A stretch of DNA of 64,000 bases from Blautia_A aquisgranensis (GCF_040096615.1 NZ_JBBMEJ010000003.1:180286-244285); one strand, 5' to 3'; positions 22,344-32,051 are shown, counted from the stretch's first letter. Notes: generated by a model not told the origin, from the sequence alone. Translations and numbers: made by a program.

Positions 22344-24659
22344 ATGAAGAGTCCTTTACGAAAGCGTATCCCCAGAGAGCTGAAAGGGGAATTTGGAAAA
22401 TATCTGGTGGTTTTTCTACTGATGGTGCTGACCATCGGGTTCGTTTCAGGCTTTCTGGTGGCAGACGGAAGTATGCTGACAGCTTACAACGAAAGCTTTG
22501 CCAAATATAACATCGAAAACGGAAATTTCCGCACAGCAGAAAGAATCTACAAATCCCAGTGGAAGGATATAGAAGCTGCCGGTGTAAAGCTTTATGAGAA
22601 TTATTACATAGAAGAAGACCTGGACAATGGAAGCACCATGCGTTTCTTTAAGAACCGGGAACAGGTGAACAAGGTCTGCCTGATGAAGGGAGAAATGCCC
22701 TCCAGAGAAAACGAGATCGCCATTGACCGTATGTATGCAGACAATAACAGTCTTACAATTGGCGACACCCTTACAAAAGGAAAAAGATCCTGGAAGATCA
22801 CAGGTCTGGTGGCTCTTTCTGATTACAGTGCACTGTTCCAGAATAATAACGATTCCATGTTTGATTCCGTGAAATTCGGTGTGTGCGTAACAACTCCGGA
22901 GGGATTTGATGCCCTCAGTCAGGATAAGCTTCAGTACAACTATGCCTGGATCTACAACAAGCAGCCAGAAGATGAGAAAGAGGAGAAAAAAATCTCCGAG
23001 GATCTTATGGAGGACATAGGAGATGTTGTGACCCTGGAGACTTTTGTGCCGCGTTATCTTAATCAGGCGATCATGTTTACCGGGGATGATATGGGCAGTG
23101 ACAAGGCAATGGTGGTTATGCTGCTCTATATCGTGATCGTGATCATGGCTTTTGTATTCGGAATCACCATCAGCAACACGATCCGCAAGGAAGCCGGTGT
23201 GATCGGTACCCTACGTGCATCCGGTTATACAAGGCAGGAGCTGATCCGGCATTATATGACTCTGCCGGTGCTGGTAACGCTGGCAGGTGCACTGATCGGA
23301 AATATTCTTGGCTATACAGTGTTCAAGGGTGTCTGTGCGGACATGTATTATGGAAGTTACAGTCTTCCAACTTACGTGACCATATGGAATGCGGAGGCGT
23401 TCCTTCTGACAACGGTGGTGCCGGTGGTGATCATGGTACTGATCAATTATGCTGTGCTCCGATACCGGCTGCAGCTTTCCCCGCTTAAATTTCTGCGGAG
23501 GGATTTTTCAGGAAAAAAACAGAAACGTGCGGTTTACCTAAGCCCGAAGATCGGAATCTTTTCCAGGTTCCGCCTGCGTGTGATCTTTCAGAACACCAGC
23601 AATTATATTGTGTTGTTCATAGGAGTTATTTTTGCAAATCTTCTGCTGTTTTTCGGAATGCTTCTGCCGTCTGCGCTGGATCATTATCAGCAGGAGATCC
23701 AGGATAATATGCTGGCAAAATATCAGTATATGTTATCAGTGCCTGCAAGTGTGTCATCCGGAAACAAGCTGGATGGAATGCTCTCCCTGCTGGAATATTA
23801 TATGGATACCAGAACGGATAATAAGGATGCGGAAAAATTTTCCGCCTATTCGCTGAATACCCTGCCTGGCAAATATAAAAGCGAGGAGATCCTTTTATAT
23901 GGAGCGGAGCCGGAAAGCCAGTATATCCATGCGGATCTGTCCGGTGACGGCGTATATATTTCCAGCGCCTATGCAGACAAATACCGGATAAAAAAAGGCG
24001 ATACCATAACTTTGAAGGAAAAATACGAGAAGGATGAATATTCCTTTAAAGTGGATGGAATCTATGAATATACGGCAGGTTTATGTGTATTCATGGAGCG
24101 AAATAAGCTGAACGAGATCTTTGATCTGGGAGATGATTATTTTGGCGGATATTTTTCGGACACGAAAATCACAGATATTGATGAAAAATATATCGGTTCT
24201 GTGATCGATCTGGAATCCCTGACCAAGATATCTAGGCAGCTGGATGTTTCTATGGGAGATATGATGGGAATGATGTACGGGTTTGCGGTGATCATATTCC
24301 TGGTTGTGATCTATCTTCTTTCCAAGGTCATCATCGAAAAAAATGCCCAGGCAATCTCCATGACGAAGATCCTCGGTTACACGGACGGCGAAATCAGCAG
24401 GCTGTATATTCTTTCCACATCTCTGGTTGTGGTAATCTGTCTGCTCTTAAGTCTGCCCATTGAGCGGCAGGTGATGGAGGTACTGTTCCGTGAGATGATG
24501 CTTGCCAGCATATCCGGCTGGATCACCATGTGGGTAGACCCAATGATCTATGTAAAAATGATGGCGATCGGAATCGCGTCCTATGCAGTGGTCGCAGCCC
24601 TGGAATTCCGGAGGATACGTCACGTTCCGATGGATGAGGCATTAAAAAATGTAGAGTAA
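22344..24659 (+). CDS. FtsX/MacB-family ABC transporter permease
   Basis: A 771-residue permease starting at the ATG at 22344 behind AAGGGGGA. It has an N-terminal membrane helix (about residues 17-37), a large extracellular domain, a three-helix FtsX block (VMLLYIVIVIMAFVFGITISNTIRKE, then SGYTRQELIRHYM), a second extracellular domain and a second FtsX block near the end (MMYGFAVIIFLVVIYLLSKV, TKILGYTDGEISRLYI). The duplicated layout is typical of Firmicutes MacB-like or BceB-like exporters. No two-component system is adjacent, so a bacitracin-type sensing role is not supported. Confidence 0.88.
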   Translation: MKSPLRKRIPRELKGEFGKYLVVFLLMVLTIGFVSGFLVADGSMLTAYNESFAKYNIENGNFRTAERIYKSQWKDIEAAGVKLYENYYIEEDLDNGSTMRFFKNREQVNKVCLMKGEMPSRENEIAIDRMYADNNSLTIGDTLTKGKRSWKITGLVALSDYSALFQNNNDSMFDSVKFGVCVTTPEGFDALSQDKLQYNYAWIYNKQPEDEKEEKKISEDLMEDIGDVVTLETFVPRYLNQAIMFTGDDMGSDKAMVVMLLYIVIVIMAFVFGITISNTIRKEAGVIGTLRASGYTRQELIRHYMTLPVLVTLAGALIGNILGYTVFKGVCADMYYGSYSLPTYVTIWNAEAFLLTTVVPVVIMVLINYAVLRYRLQLSPLKFLRRDFSGKKQKRAVYLSPKIGIFSRFRLRVIFQNTSNYIVLFIGVIFANLLLFFGMLLPSALDHYQQEIQDNMLAKYQYMLSVPASVSSGNKLDGMLSLLEYYMDTRTDNKDAEKFSAYSLNTLPGKYKSEEILLYGAEPESQYIHADLSGDGVYISSAYADKYRIKKGDTITLKEKYEKDEYSFKVDGIYEYTAGLCVFMERNKLNEIFDLGDDYFGGYFSDTKITDIDEKYIGSVIDLESLTKISRQLDVSMGDMMGMMYGFAVIIFLVVIYLLSKVIIEKNAQAISMTKILGYTDGEISRLYILSTSLVVVICLLLSLPIERQVMEVLFREMMLASISGWITMWVDPMIYVKMMAIGIASYAVVAALEFRRIRHVPMDEALKNVE

Positions 24660-24664
24660 AAAAT

Positions 24665-24750
24665 AAGGAGTATATGCGATTAAGTGCAGCAGATTTACGT
24701 TTCTGCTGTGCAGATGAGTTATCTGTGAATAATTGCATATACTCCTTAAA
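24665..24750. other. three-way-junction palindrome after the permease gene
   Basis: AAGGAGTATATGC (24665-24677) pairs perfectly with GCATATACTCCTT (24735-24747). The interior holds two further hairpins, CAGCAGA/TCTGCTG and CAGAT/ATCTG. Only a short T-run is present, so it may be a terminator, a small mobile repeat or a structured RNA. Confidence 0.7.
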
Positions 24751-24867
24751 TATTTATAAATTTTCTGAAATACTGGAAATATTACTACAAACTTGATATA
24801 ATAAACGCAACAATCCTCTGATGCACGAATACCTGGAGCACAGGGGATAATTCACACAGGAAATCAG

Positions 24868-25257
24868 GTGAGGAACATGGCAGACAGGAAGAAAGATTCG
24901 CTGTATAAGAGCTTTGGTTATGCTTTTGAGGGCATTTTTACCTGTATCCGGAAGGAACGCAACATGAAGATCCACTGCACGGTGGCTGCGCTGGTTGTGA
25001 TCGCGGGAGTAATCCTTGGGCTTTCGGTGACGGAATGGTGCATCTGCCTTGGCCTGTTTGGCATGGTGATGTCACTGGAACTGGTGAATACAGCTGTGGA
25101 AGCAGTAGTGGATCTTGTGACCAGTGAACGTCATCCGCTGGCAAAAATTGCCAAGGATACAGCAGCCGGAGCGGTACTGATCGCTGCGATCATGGCGGCA
25201 ATCGTGGGGCTGATCATTTTTGTTCCCAAGGGACTTGCTTTTCTGGGAATATGCTGA
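24868..25257 (+). CDS. dgkA: diacylglycerol/undecaprenol kinase (DgkA family)
   Basis: A 129-residue membrane kinase with three predicted helices and the family motif ELVNTAVEAVVDLVTSERHPLAKIAKDTAAGAVL. In Gram-positive bacteria the preferred substrate is usually undecaprenol, which feeds the lipid carrier pool for the cell wall. The GTG at 24868 has AGGAAA upstream; an ATG at 24877 is also possible. It precedes the phasin-like and AarF genes in the same direction. Confidence 0.9.
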   Translation: MRNMADRKKDSLYKSFGYAFEGIFTCIRKERNMKIHCTVAALVVIAGVILGLSVTEWCICLGLFGMVMSLELVNTAVEAVVDLVTSERHPLAKIAKDTAAGAVLIAAIMAAIVGLIIFVPKGLAFLGIC

Positions 25258-25338
25258 GAAACAGATGGAAACAGGAACCCGGCGCAGGGCTGGTCGAAGC
25301 GACCTGACTGCTGTGGGTTTATGAAAGGAGAATGCACT

Positions 25339-25770
25339 ATGGAATTAGGAGACGGACTGAAGAAAATCTTACTGGCAGGTATCGGTACTGCAGCAGTGAC
25401 AGCAGAGAAATCCAAGGAAATTCTGGATGAGCTGGTTAAGAAGGGAGAACTTACGGTTGAGCAGGGCAAGGTTCTCAATCAGGAGCTGAAGCACAATATC
25501 AAGTCAACCGTTAAGACTGCCGCAGATTCTGTGAAAGAATCCGCAGCCAGAAAGAACGAGCAGGAGGAGCTTAAGGCGACGATCTCCAAGCTGACACCGG
25601 AGCAGCTTGCAGCTGTGAAGGCACAGATCGAGAGCATGCAGGCTGAGGCAGATGCAAAAGAAGAAGCCGAAGCACCAGCGACAGAGCCTGCTGAGGATGC
25701 AGCCACAGAGCCTGTAGAAGAAGAGGAAACAGAAGCAGCCGGCGGGAGTGAGGAAGCTCCGGAGGCATAA
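25339..25770 (+). CDS. phasin-like small helical protein
   Basis: A 143-residue protein from the ATG at 25339, preceded by AAAGGAG. Residues 1-75 form a phasin-like helical segment (GLKKILLAGIGTAAVTAEKS, LDELVKKGELTVEQG). The rest is a low-complexity Glu/Ala/Pro tail of very acidic character. In Firmicutes such proteins often lie next to a UbiB/AarF kinase, as here. Involvement in polyester granules is not supported, since no PHA synthase is present; a role in binding a membrane or scaffold surface is more plausible but unproven. Confidence 0.72.
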   Translation: MELGDGLKKILLAGIGTAAVTAEKSKEILDELVKKGELTVEQGKVLNQELKHNIKSTVKTAADSVKESAARKNEQEELKATISKLTPEQLAAVKAQIESMQAEADAKEEAEAPATEPAEDAATEPVEEEETEAAGGSEEAPEA

Positions 25771-25914
25771 TAACGGGGAACTTCGAAGAAAGCAGCAGAA
25801 TTTATGGAAGAAGCCGGACAGAATAAGACGGTGGAACAGGAACAAAAGATAGTTTAAGCGCAAAGAGGAAGCTTGAAAGCTGTCGGATAATTGATAACGT
25901 AAACGGAGAATTTT

Positions 25915-27513
25915 ATGACCAGAGAAGAACAGGAGAAAAAAGAAAAAAGCGGATATGGAGAACGGCTGAGAGAAATCACAGCCGTTCTGAAAAAGCATGC
26001 CATTACCCGGGGTGTTTCTCCTGAAAAACTCCGGCTCATACTGGAAGACCTGGGCCCGACTTATATCAAGTTGGGTCAGATTATGTCCCTGCGTTCCGAT
26101 ATTTTGCCCAAGAGATACTGTGATGAGCTGATGAAACTCTGTTCCGATGTGCCGCCCATGCCTTTTTCACAGGTGATAGAAGTTCTGGAGGAATCCATGG
26201 GCTGTCCATGGCAGGAGGAATTTCAGCGCATTGATGAGAAGCCCCTTGGAGCTGCATCCATTGCACAGGTGCACCGGGCAACTCTGAAAACAGGGGAAGA
26301 GGTTGTGATCAAGGTTCAGCGAAAAGGAATCTATGAGACTATGGCCCGGGATATCGGACTGATGCATAAGGCTGTGCGTCTGATGCCACCAGTAAGTATC
26401 AAGGGCATGGTAGATCTGAACATGGTCTTAAGTGAACTGTGGACTGTGACCCAGGAGGAGATGAATTTCCTGACGGAAGCTGCAAATATGGCGGAATTTG
26501 CGAAGAAGAATAAAGATGTGGCATTTGTGAAGGTGCCTGTTCTTTACCGCGAATATATTTCACCACATGTTCTGGTAATGGAATATATTGACGGCTTTGC
26601 GATCAATGACCGGGCAGATCTTCTGGCGAATGGATATGATCTCAATGAGGTCGGAACGAAATATGTGGACAATTTTATCAAGCAGGTGATGGAAGATGGT
26701 TTCTTCCATGCAGATCCTCATCCCGGAAATGTACGGATTCAGGAGGGAAAGATCGTCTGGATCGACATGGGAATGATGGGGCGTCTTACAGAACACGACC
26801 GTCAGCTGATCAGCGAAGCCATAGAAGGCGTTGCCATGAACAACATCGGCAAGATTCAGGATGCGGTTCTGGCTCTGGGAGATTTCAAGGGAAAACCGGA
26901 TTCCAGCAAGCTGTATGAGGACATCCGTGGTCTGATGGAGAAATACGGAACTGTCGATATGGGAAGTATTGATGTGGCAGAGGTAATGGTGGATCTGATG
27001 GAGGTCATGAAGGAGAACAAGATCATGATGCCTCACGGGCTTACCATGCTGGCCAGAGGACTTACCCATGTGGAGGGTGTTCTGGCGGAGATCAGTCCGG
27101 AGATCAACATGACACAGATCGCGGCAGCCAGGATCAAGGAACAGTTTCTGGCCAACGGAAACTGGAAGCATGAGCTGAAAAAGGGCGGAAAAAATCTTTT
27201 CTGGTCCATGAAGCGGGCAGTGGATATCCCTTCTCTTGCAGCGGATTTTCTGCAGGGCTGTATGAAAGGACAGACCAAGATCAATCTGGATCTGCATGCG
27301 TCAGATGATATGGCATGGCTTTTAAGAAGACTTGTGCGGAACATTGTGATGGGGCTCTGGGTGATGGCACTTCTGATCAGCTCCAGTATCATCTGCACCA
27401 CGGATATGAAGCCGAAATTGTGGGGAATTCCGGCACTTGGTGCTTTTGGATATATATTTGCGTTTATTATTGTTTTATATGTATTTATCAAGCATTTCTT
27501 TTCACGGAAATAG
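25915..27513 (+). CDS. UbiB/AarF (ABC1/ADCK) family atypical kinase
   Basis: A 532-residue ABC1-family protein. It shows the family segments KLGQIMSLRSD, KPLGAASIAQVHRA with the Ala-rich nucleotide loop, VVIKVQRKG (the kinase lysine), FFHADPHPGNV and WIDMGMMGRL (the DFG-like region). Two hydrophobic helices close the protein (about 470-530), anchoring it in the membrane. Homologues support isoprenoid quinone synthesis; in an anaerobe without visible ubiquinone genes the substrate is open. CGGAG precedes the ATG. It follows the phasin-like gene by 144 bases. Confidence 0.9.
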   Translation: MTREEQEKKEKSGYGERLREITAVLKKHAITRGVSPEKLRLILEDLGPTYIKLGQIMSLRSDILPKRYCDELMKLCSDVPPMPFSQVIEVLEESMGCPWQEEFQRIDEKPLGAASIAQVHRATLKTGEEVVIKVQRKGIYETMARDIGLMHKAVRLMPPVSIKGMVDLNMVLSELWTVTQEEMNFLTEAANMAEFAKKNKDVAFVKVPVLYREYISPHVLVMEYIDGFAINDRADLLANGYDLNEVGTKYVDNFIKQVMEDGFFHADPHPGNVRIQEGKIVWIDMGMMGRLTEHDRQLISEAIEGVAMNNIGKIQDAVLALGDFKGKPDSSKLYEDIRGLMEKYGTVDMGSIDVAEVMVDLMEVMKENKIMMPHGLTMLARGLTHVEGVLAEISPEINMTQIAAARIKEQFLANGNWKHELKKGGKNLFWSMKRAVDIPSLAADFLQGCMKGQTKINLDLHASDDMAWLLRRLVRNIVMGLWVMALLISSSIICTTDMKPKLWGIPALGAFGYIFAFIIVLYVFIKHFFSRK

Positions 27514-27558
27514 AGATGGCAGTGCTACAGAGTATATTAATATGGGAGGATTTTTGCA

Positions 27559-29163
27559 ATGGGAGTAAGTGAGGCAAAAACAGCGATTCTTGAGAATCGT
27601 ACAGCACTTGGAATCGAGTTCGGTTCCACAAGGATCAAAGCAGTTCTGGTGGATGATAAGAATCAGCCGATCGCATCGGGTGCTTATGAGTGGGAGAACC
27701 AGTATGTGGACGGAATCTGGACCTACAGCCTGGAAGAGATCTGGAAAGGTCTTCAGGGAAGCTACCAGGACATGGCGAAAGATGTGCAGGAGAAATATGG
27801 TGTGGAGCTGACAAGCGTAGGTGCTTTTGGTGTCAGTGCCATGATGCACGGATACATGCCGTTTAATAAGGCGGGAGAGCTGATGGTTCCGTTCCATACC
27901 TGGCGAAACAATATTACAGGAGAGGCTTCGGAGAAGCTGGCAGAGCTTTTTCATTATAATATTCCTCAGAGATGGAGTATCGCACATTTGTACCAGGCGA
28001 TCCTTAAAGGCGAGGAGCATGTAAAAGATATCGATTATATCACAACCCTGGAAGCTTATGTACACTGGAAGCTGACCGGAAAAAGAGTTCTTGGTATTGG
28101 TGATGCGGCAGGAATGTTTCCAATCGACAGTGAGACGAAAGATTATAATGAGGAGATGGTACAGAAATTTGATGAGCTGATCGCTCCTTACGGTTTTTCC
28201 TGGAAGCTTCGTGATATCATGCCACAGGTTATGGTAGCAGGACAGAATGCAGGATACTTAACTGAAGAAGGTGCGAAGCTTCTGGATGTAAGTGGAAAGC
28301 TGAAAGCAGGAATTCCGATGTGTCCGCCTGAGGGAGACGCTGGAACCGGCATGGTTGCAACAAACAGTGTACGCCAGCGTACCGGAAATGTTTCCGCCGG
28401 AACCTCTGTCTTCGCAATGATCGTTCTGGAAAAAGCACTTTCAAAACCATATAAAGAGATCGATATGGTCACAACGCCTGCCGGAGATCCGGTTGCCATG
28501 GCACATTCCAACAACTGCACCTCTGATCTGAATGCGTGGGTGAATGTATTTAAGGAATTTGCAGAGGCAATGGGCATGGACGTGGATATGAACAAGCTGT
28601 TCGGAACCCTTTATAATAAAGCACTGGAGGGCGATCCGGACTGTGGCGGTCTTCTTTCCTACTGTTATTTCTCCGGTGAGCATATGACCGGTTTTGAAGA
28701 AGGACGCCCTCTGTTCGTGCGTTCCCCTGAGAGCAAATTTACTCTGGCTAATTTTATGAGAAATAATCTCTATACCTGCCTTGGGGCCATGCGTGTGGGC
28801 CTGGATATCCTTTTGAACCAGGAGCATGTAAAGATCGATAAGCTTCTGGGACATGGCGGCCTTTTTAAGACAAAAGGTGTCGGACAGCAGATCCTCGCAG
28901 ATGCGGTAAATGCACCGGTTTCTGTTATGTCAACTGCAGGAGAAGGCGGAGCCTGGGGAATTGCACTTCTGGCTTCCTATCTTGTTAATAAAAAAGATGG
29001 CGAGGAGCTTGCAGATTTCCTGGATGAAAACGTATTCAAGGGAAATGAAGGCAGCACACTCGCACCGGAAGAAGAGGGCGTGAAGGGATTCAATGCTTTT
29101 ATGGACCGGTATATGAAAGGCCTTGGCATTGAGCGTGCAGCTGTAGAGTCGGAAATCTGGTAG
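27559..29163 (+). CDS. FGGY-family carbohydrate kinase
   Basis: A 534-residue sugar kinase of the FGGY family (COG1070: xylulokinase, ribulokinase, glycerokinase). The N-terminal phosphate loop GIEFGSTRIKAVLVD starts near residue 16; substrate-domain segments GVSAMMHGYMPF and TWRNN follow, and GHGGLFKTKGVGQQILADAV with AGEGGAWGIALLASYL mark the C-terminal ATPase lobe. GGGAGG lies before the ATG. No pathway genes flank it, so the sugar cannot be assigned; xylulose or L-ribulose are likely candidates. The nearest carbohydrate locus is the importer at 36117-45363. Confidence 0.87.
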   Translation: MGVSEAKTAILENRTALGIEFGSTRIKAVLVDDKNQPIASGAYEWENQYVDGIWTYSLEEIWKGLQGSYQDMAKDVQEKYGVELTSVGAFGVSAMMHGYMPFNKAGELMVPFHTWRNNITGEASEKLAELFHYNIPQRWSIAHLYQAILKGEEHVKDIDYITTLEAYVHWKLTGKRVLGIGDAAGMFPIDSETKDYNEEMVQKFDELIAPYGFSWKLRDIMPQVMVAGQNAGYLTEEGAKLLDVSGKLKAGIPMCPPEGDAGTGMVATNSVRQRTGNVSAGTSVFAMIVLEKALSKPYKEIDMVTTPAGDPVAMAHSNNCTSDLNAWVNVFKEFAEAMGMDVDMNKLFGTLYNKALEGDPDCGGLLSYCYFSGEHMTGFEEGRPLFVRSPESKFTLANFMRNNLYTCLGAMRVGLDILLNQEHVKIDKLLGHGGLFKTKGVGQQILADAVNAPVSVMSTAGEGGAWGIALLASYLVNKKDGEELADFLDENVFKGNEGSTLAPEEEGVKGFNAFMDRYMKGLGIERAAVESEIW

Positions 29164-29165
29164 AT

Positions 29166-29693
29166 TTACAGGCTGGCTGCCAGCTTTTTAATATCTTCCA
29201 GTTGCGGACAGGCTTTCATGCTGCCTTTATCCAGCATATTCGGGACGGTGATGATTCCTTTATCCTCCCACTTGAGATAAGCGGTCATTCCCTTGTACTG
29301 TGCAATGGCCGCGTCAAAAACATGATCAGCGCCTGCGTCAAGAAGAAGTGCAGTTTTGTTAAAATGGAATCCTGTGCTTCCGCAGGCGTACAGACGGTCA
29401 ATAACGGTCTTAAGCTGCGCGGTCATATCGAACCAGTAGACCGGTGATGCAAAAACAACCATATCGGTGTCGGAAAGCTCTGCGAGAACGTTTTTCATAT
29501 CGTCATCCTGGACGCACTTTCCGCCGTGGGAGTAGCAGTATTTGCATCCGAGACATCCGCGGATGTTCATATTTGCGATATTAAGGATATTTACGGTGTG
29601 ACCGTTTTCTCTGGCAGTTTCTGAAAAAGTATCTGCCATGATCTGTGTGTTACCGTTGTGGCGTGGACTGCCGTTTAAGATTGTGATCTTCAT
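29166..29693 (-). CDS. flavodoxin-like NAD(P)H-dependent FMN reductase
   Basis: A 175-residue flavodoxin-fold oxidoreductase. The FMN phosphate loop is NGSPRHNGNT at residues 6-15, and the ring-binding segment is FASPVYWFDMTAQLKTVIDR. CLGCKYC near residue 50 is the cysteine cluster of the iron-sulfur flavoprotein group, although only part of the usual set is present. It is convergent with the FGGY kinase, the two stops lying a few bases apart, so read-through between them is possible. Confidence 0.87.
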   Translation of the reverse strand: MKITILNGSPRHNGNTQIMADTFSETARENGHTVNILNIANMNIRGCLGCKYCYSHGGKCVQDDDMKNVLAELSDTDMVVFASPVYWFDMTAQLKTVIDRLYACGSTGFHFNKTALLLDAGADHVFDAAIAQYKGMTAYLKWEDKGIITVPNMLDKGSMKACPQLEDIKKLAASL

Positions 29694-29718
29694 TTTGAAT
29701 TCCTCCGTTTATTATGTA

Positions 29719-29762
29719 TAGCCGAAGCAAATGCAGAAAAAAATCTGCATTTGCTTTGGCTA
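29719..29762. promoter_or_regulatory. 19-bp palindrome between divergent genes
   Basis: The arms at 29719-29737 (starting TAGCCGAAGC) and 29744-29762 are complementary with one mismatch around AAAAAA. The element lies 25 bases before the reductase start and upstream of the MBL gene. There is no T-run beyond the stem, so an operator is as likely as a terminator. Confidence 0.6.
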
Positions 29763-29932
29763 TATTGTAACACAAAAATATAAACGGGATGAAAAGAATT
29801 CAGGAGTGGAATTGTTTGATTATATGTTTTTACGGAATTTTATTGAAAATAATTCTCCGTAATGATATCATGAGACACGAAAAACACAGAAAAAATAAGA
29901 GAAACCGTACATATACAGGAGGAGAAAAAACA

Positions 29933-30733
29933 ATGAAATTAACCATGCTTGGAACCGGAAATGCTCTGGTAACTGAGTGTTACAATACCTGCTTTGTGCT
30001 CAGCGATGAGTATGGACATTTTCTGGTTGACGGAGGCGGCGGAAATACCGTGCTTTCCCAGCTGAAAAAAGCAGGCATTGATCTGATGGATGTTCATGAG
30101 ATCTTTGTTACACATAAGCATGTGGATCATATCATGGGAATCGTGTGGGTGATCCGTATCATCTGCCAGAACATGAAGAAAGGTACTTATCAGGGTGAGG
30201 CTAATATCTACGCACATGACGAAGTGATCGGACTTCTGAAAGACATGGCATTCAAGCTTCTTAATAAGAAAGAGACTCAGTACATCGGTGACAGACTTCA
30301 CCTCATCGAGGTAAAAGACGGCGAGGAGAAAACCATCCTTAACAAGAAAGTAACTTTCTTTGATATCGGTTCCACAAAGGCGAAACAGTTCGGCTTCCAG
30401 ATGATCTACGGAGACAACAAGGTACTGACCTGCTGCGGAGATGAGCCGTATAACGAATGTGAGGAGAAATATGCCAAAGGCAGCGACTGGATGTTCCATG
30501 AGGCATTCTGTCTGTACGGACAGCGTGATATCTTCAATCCTTATGAGAAACATCACTCCACAGTCAAGGATGCCAGCGAGCTCGCTGAGAATCTTGGCGT
30601 GAAGAATCTTGTCCTGTATCACACAGAGGATAAGAACATCAAGAACCGTAAAGAGCTTTACGGAGCAGAGGGCAGAGAGTACTATCACGGAAATCTCTTT
30701 ATTCCGGATGACCTTGATGTGATCGAGATGTAA
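29933..30733 (+). CDS. MBL-fold metallo-hydrolase (RNase Z-like)
   Basis: A 266-residue metallo-beta-lactamase-fold protein from the ATG at 29933, which has AGGAGGAG upstream; the frame extends to 29789 without such a site. Zinc ligands are in THKHVDHIMG (residues 59-68), with further candidates at CGDEPYNE and YHTEDK. The layout resembles RNase Z and arylsulfatase-type hydrolases more than beta-lactamases, but the substrate is unknown. It appears monocistronic and ends before a hairpin at 30749. Confidence 0.87.
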   Translation: MKLTMLGTGNALVTECYNTCFVLSDEYGHFLVDGGGGNTVLSQLKKAGIDLMDVHEIFVTHKHVDHIMGIVWVIRIICQNMKKGTYQGEANIYAHDEVIGLLKDMAFKLLNKKETQYIGDRLHLIEVKDGEEKTILNKKVTFFDIGSTKAKQFGFQMIYGDNKVLTCCGDEPYNECEEKYAKGSDWMFHEAFCLYGQRDIFNPYEKHHSTVKDASELAENLGVKNLVLYHTEDKNIKNRKELYGAEGREYYHGNLFIPDDLDVIEM

Positions 30734-30748
30734 TAAAATATGTAAAAG

Positions 30749-30786
30749 TGACCGGGGATACTGTGATGGGTATTCCCGGTCTTTGT
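30749..30786 (+). terminator. terminator after the MBL gene
   Basis: GACCGGGGATAC pairs with GTATTCCCGGTC around TGTGATGG, followed by TTTG. The T-run is short, so efficiency may be moderate. Confidence 0.65.
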
Positions 30787-30816
30787 ATATACATCCAGGC
30801 ATTTCACAGGAAAAGC

Positions 30817-32031
30817 TCAAGTCCAATCATTCATTAAAAGAAATTCCCGGATATTTTTGTGTTTGATCCCGTTCTGACTCATATCAATTTCATCCATGGA
30901 AACAACGTATTTAGGAAAATTATCACGTATGGAATCATAAACGCCGAATTCCCGTTGGATTGTTGACTCAGAGGCAAGCAGGTAAGTAACCTGGATGTAA
31001 AGTTTCTGAGACTGTATCTGACATACAAAATCTATTTCCTTTGAGCCGGATTTTCCAACGGTAACAGAATATCCGCGGCGCAGCAATTCCATAAAAATGA
31101 TATTTTCCAGAATAAGGTTTATATCTTTCATATTTCCACCGAATACCGCCTCGCGTAATCCATGATCTGCCATATAATATTTTTCGTTGGTAGCCAAAAT
31201 TTGTTTTCCCTGCAGATCCTGACGTTTAACCTGATAAAAAAGATAAGCGTTTGTACAGTAATTTATATAATTTAAAACCGTTTCCGGTGAGACTTTACGT
31301 TGCTCATTTTTCATAAATTTCACAATAGAAGATGATGAAAAGGTAGAACCGATGTTTCCAATTACATAAGAGACAATGCGGGAAAGCATATCCACATCTC
31401 GTATTTTGTTCCGTTTTACGACATCTGTAAGGACTACGGAGTGGTAAATATCAATCAGATACTGTCTTGCGGGTTCTTCCATAAAACGGAGGTTAGCCAG
31501 ATAGGGCATACCACCTAAAAGAAGGTATTTTTGAAAAATGACAGTGTCAGAAGAATCCGGAAAAACAGAAAGATACAATTCGCGAAATTCAGAAAAAGAA
31601 AAGGGATATATGGTGAATTCCACATAACGGCCACCCAATACAGTCGCAAGTTCTCCGGAAAGAAGCCTGGCATTAGAACCGGTAATATAGATATCACAAT
31701 CCAGCTCCAGGCGGAAAGAATTGATACATTTTTCCCAATGCTCAACTTCCTGAATTTCGTCAAAAAAAAGATATATTTTACCGGAAAGATTCCGGGTACG
31801 CTGTATAACTTCATCATGAAGAGCCTGGGCTGTACATAAATGGGAATTTCTCATATCTTCAAAATTGAAGGATAAAAACTGTAAATCGCTGATGCCGATA
31901 TTTTTCAATTCTTCTTTAATAAGCTCAAGCATAACAGATTTGCCACAACGTCGGATACCGGTCATAACTTTTACAAGATCTGTGTTGATAAAAGGACGAA
32001 TACGTTGCATATACATTTCACGCTTAATCAT
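30817..32031 (-). CDS. COG1373-family ATPase (AAA_14 / DUF4143), second copy
   Basis: A 404-residue ATPase of the same family as the gene at 14593 but clearly diverged. Walker A is GIRRCGKS, Walker B IYLFFDEIQEVEHW, and the sensor segment YITGSNARLLSGELA. The C-terminal DUF4143 part ends with a nuclease-like core (SKEIDFVCQIQSQKLYIQ). The ATG at 32031 is chosen for AGGAGG eight bases upstream; an in-frame ATG at 32040 lacks one. A palindrome covers its promoter. Flanks lack the 42-bp repeats seen at the first copy. Confidence 0.85.
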   Translation of the reverse strand: MIKREMYMQRIRPFINTDLVKVMTGIRRCGKSVMLELIKEELKNIGISDLQFLSFNFEDMRNSHLCTAQALHDEVIQRTRNLSGKIYLFFDEIQEVEHWEKCINSFRLELDCDIYITGSNARLLSGELATVLGGRYVEFTIYPFSFSEFRELYLSVFPDSSDTVIFQKYLLLGGMPYLANLRFMEEPARQYLIDIYHSVVLTDVVKRNKIRDVDMLSRIVSYVIGNIGSTFSSSSIVKFMKNEQRKVSPETVLNYINYCTNAYLFYQVKRQDLQGKQILATNEKYYMADHGLREAVFGGNMKDINLILENIIFMELLRRGYSVTVGKSGSKEIDFVCQIQSQKLYIQVTYLLASESTIQREFGVYDSIRDNFPKYVVSMDEIDMSQNGIKHKNIREFLLMNDWT

Positions 32032-32051
32032 GATAAACACCTCCTATATAT

